DNA from: an uncultured Pirellula sp.
Lineage (GTDB): Bacteria; Planctomycetota; Planctomycetia; Pirellulales; Pirellulaceae
Reading direction: 5' to 3'
DNA: 5,960 nucleotides
Assembly (NCBI GenBank): GCA_903892365.1
Contig: CAITIF010000402.1
Span: 1 to 5,960 of the forward strand
The position numbers were made by a program, and so were the translations under genes. Positions within the stretch are counted from its first letter, which is position 1. Each line of letters opens with the position of its first letter. Positions 5,496 through 5,960 of this stretch are shown in pieces. The notes beneath the pieces were generated by a model, which made no database searches, had not been told where the DNA came from, and saw only the letters and a program-made list of their open reading frames with translations.

Positions 5496-5960
5496 ATGTC
5501 CGTAAGTAACCAGTGCCGTTGGGGAATTCTTTCTACCGCCGCGATTGCAAAAAAGAATTGGCGTGCGATCACTCAATCGAAGTCAGGTGTCATTACCGCA
5601 GTCGCAAGCCGAAGAGCCGACGCGGCCAAAAACTTTATTGCGGAATGCCAAGCCTCTGCACCTCAATCGCACCAACCCGAGGCGTTGGGCAGCTACGAAG
5701 CATTGCTCGCTAGAACCGACGTGGATGCCGTTTACATCCCGCTGCCAACCGGCGTTCGAAAGGAATGGATCCTGGCTGCTGCAAAGCAGGGGAAGCACGT
5801 GTTGGCCGAAAAGCCAGCTGCCGTGAGTGCGGCGGACCTCGAAGAGATTCTTGCTGTCTGCAAGGAAAACAATGTCCAATTCATGGACGGGGTCATGTTC
5901 ATGCACAGTGCTCGCATGAACGCTCTCAGAAAAGCTCTCGATGACCCTCAGCACATGGGG
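5496..5960 (+). CDS. Gfo/Idh/MocA family NAD(P)-dependent oxidoreductase, N-terminal part (cut by window edge)
   Basis: The N-terminal 155 codons of a dehydrogenase of the glucose-fructose oxidoreductase/inositol dehydrogenase/MocA family; the rest runs off the window. The Rossmann fold opens with RWGILSTAAIAKK (8-20), the nucleotide-binding loop. VITAVASRR (32-40) is the second strand with the cofactor-selecting region, DAVYIPLPTGVRKEW (77-91) the fourth strand and helix, and HVLAEKPAA (101-109) contains the family EKP motif with K106 as catalytic-site lysine. The NVQFMDGVMFMHSARM stretch (126-141) begins the substrate domain. Such enzymes oxidise sugars, polyols or their derivatives in the cytoplasm; the GILSTA start resembles the branch near dihydrodiol dehydrogenases, but the substrate is unknown. 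Start is ATG at 5496, with only an A/G-rich tract (GAGAAAG) as a possible ribosome site. Confidence 0.92.
   Translation, partial: MSVSNQCRWGILSTAAIAKKNWRAITQSKSGVITAVASRRADAAKNFIAECQASAPQSHQPEALGSYEALLARTDVDAVYIPLPTGVRKEWILAAAKQGKHVLAEKPAAVSAADLEEILAVCKENNVQFMDGVMFMHSARMNALRKALDDPQHMG

Noticed and set aside
5260..5576. Minus-strand open frames in the divergent gap and over the oxidoreductase start
   Set aside because: No protein character, no ribosome site, and overlap with the clear oxidoreductase N-terminus.

Overview
The window looks like a chromosomal segment from a planctomycete, most likely of the Pirellulaceae (Rhodopirellula/Blastopirellula-like). This is inferred from the style of the proteins rather than from a marker gene: a response regulator carrying an excisionase-like helix-turn-helix in front of its receiver, a sugar-phosphate isomerase/epimerase-type TIM barrel, a Gfo/Idh/MocA oxidoreductase, a secreted protein of unknown function, GTG starts, and long intergenic regions holding palindromic repeats. 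No rRNA, tRNA, CRISPR array, transposase or phage gene is visible.

Layout. 1-606 (minus) is the N-terminal 202 codons of a HlyD/MFP-type periplasmic adaptor of an efflux or secretion system, cut by the window edge. 607-1168 is a noncoding gap with a nested inverted-repeat structure at 815-1006, built from two REP-like palindromic units in opposite orientation. 1169-2053 (plus) is a TIM-barrel isomerase/epimerase with its four metal ligands intact. It converges, across 20 bp, on a minus-strand block: a response regulator (5149-4559), a soluble histidine kinase (4399-3077) and a secreted/lipoprotein-like protein (2997-2074). A strong hairpin, probably a terminator or attenuator, lies between regulator and kinase. 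5150-5495 is a shared divergent intergenic region, followed by the N-terminal 155 codons of a Gfo/Idh/MocA oxidoreductase (5496 to the window end, plus).

How the genes may work together. Regulator and kinase are adjacent and co-oriented, and both keep all catalytic residues, so they probably form a cognate two-component system. The kinase has no membrane segment and no recognisable sensor domain, so its input is likely cytoplasmic or comes through a partner. The secreted protein follows the kinase by 79 bp on the same strand and may be co-transcribed, though nothing proves a functional link. The isomerase and oxidoreductase belong to families typical of sugar or polyol catabolism, but they are not in one operon here.

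The most unusual parts are the composite palindromic element at 815-1006, the regulator's inverted domain order, the hairpin with two alternative right arms at 4483-4526, and the secreted protein, which may be a metallopeptidase-like fold that has lost its active site (inference). I do not see a clear new multi-gene system in this window.
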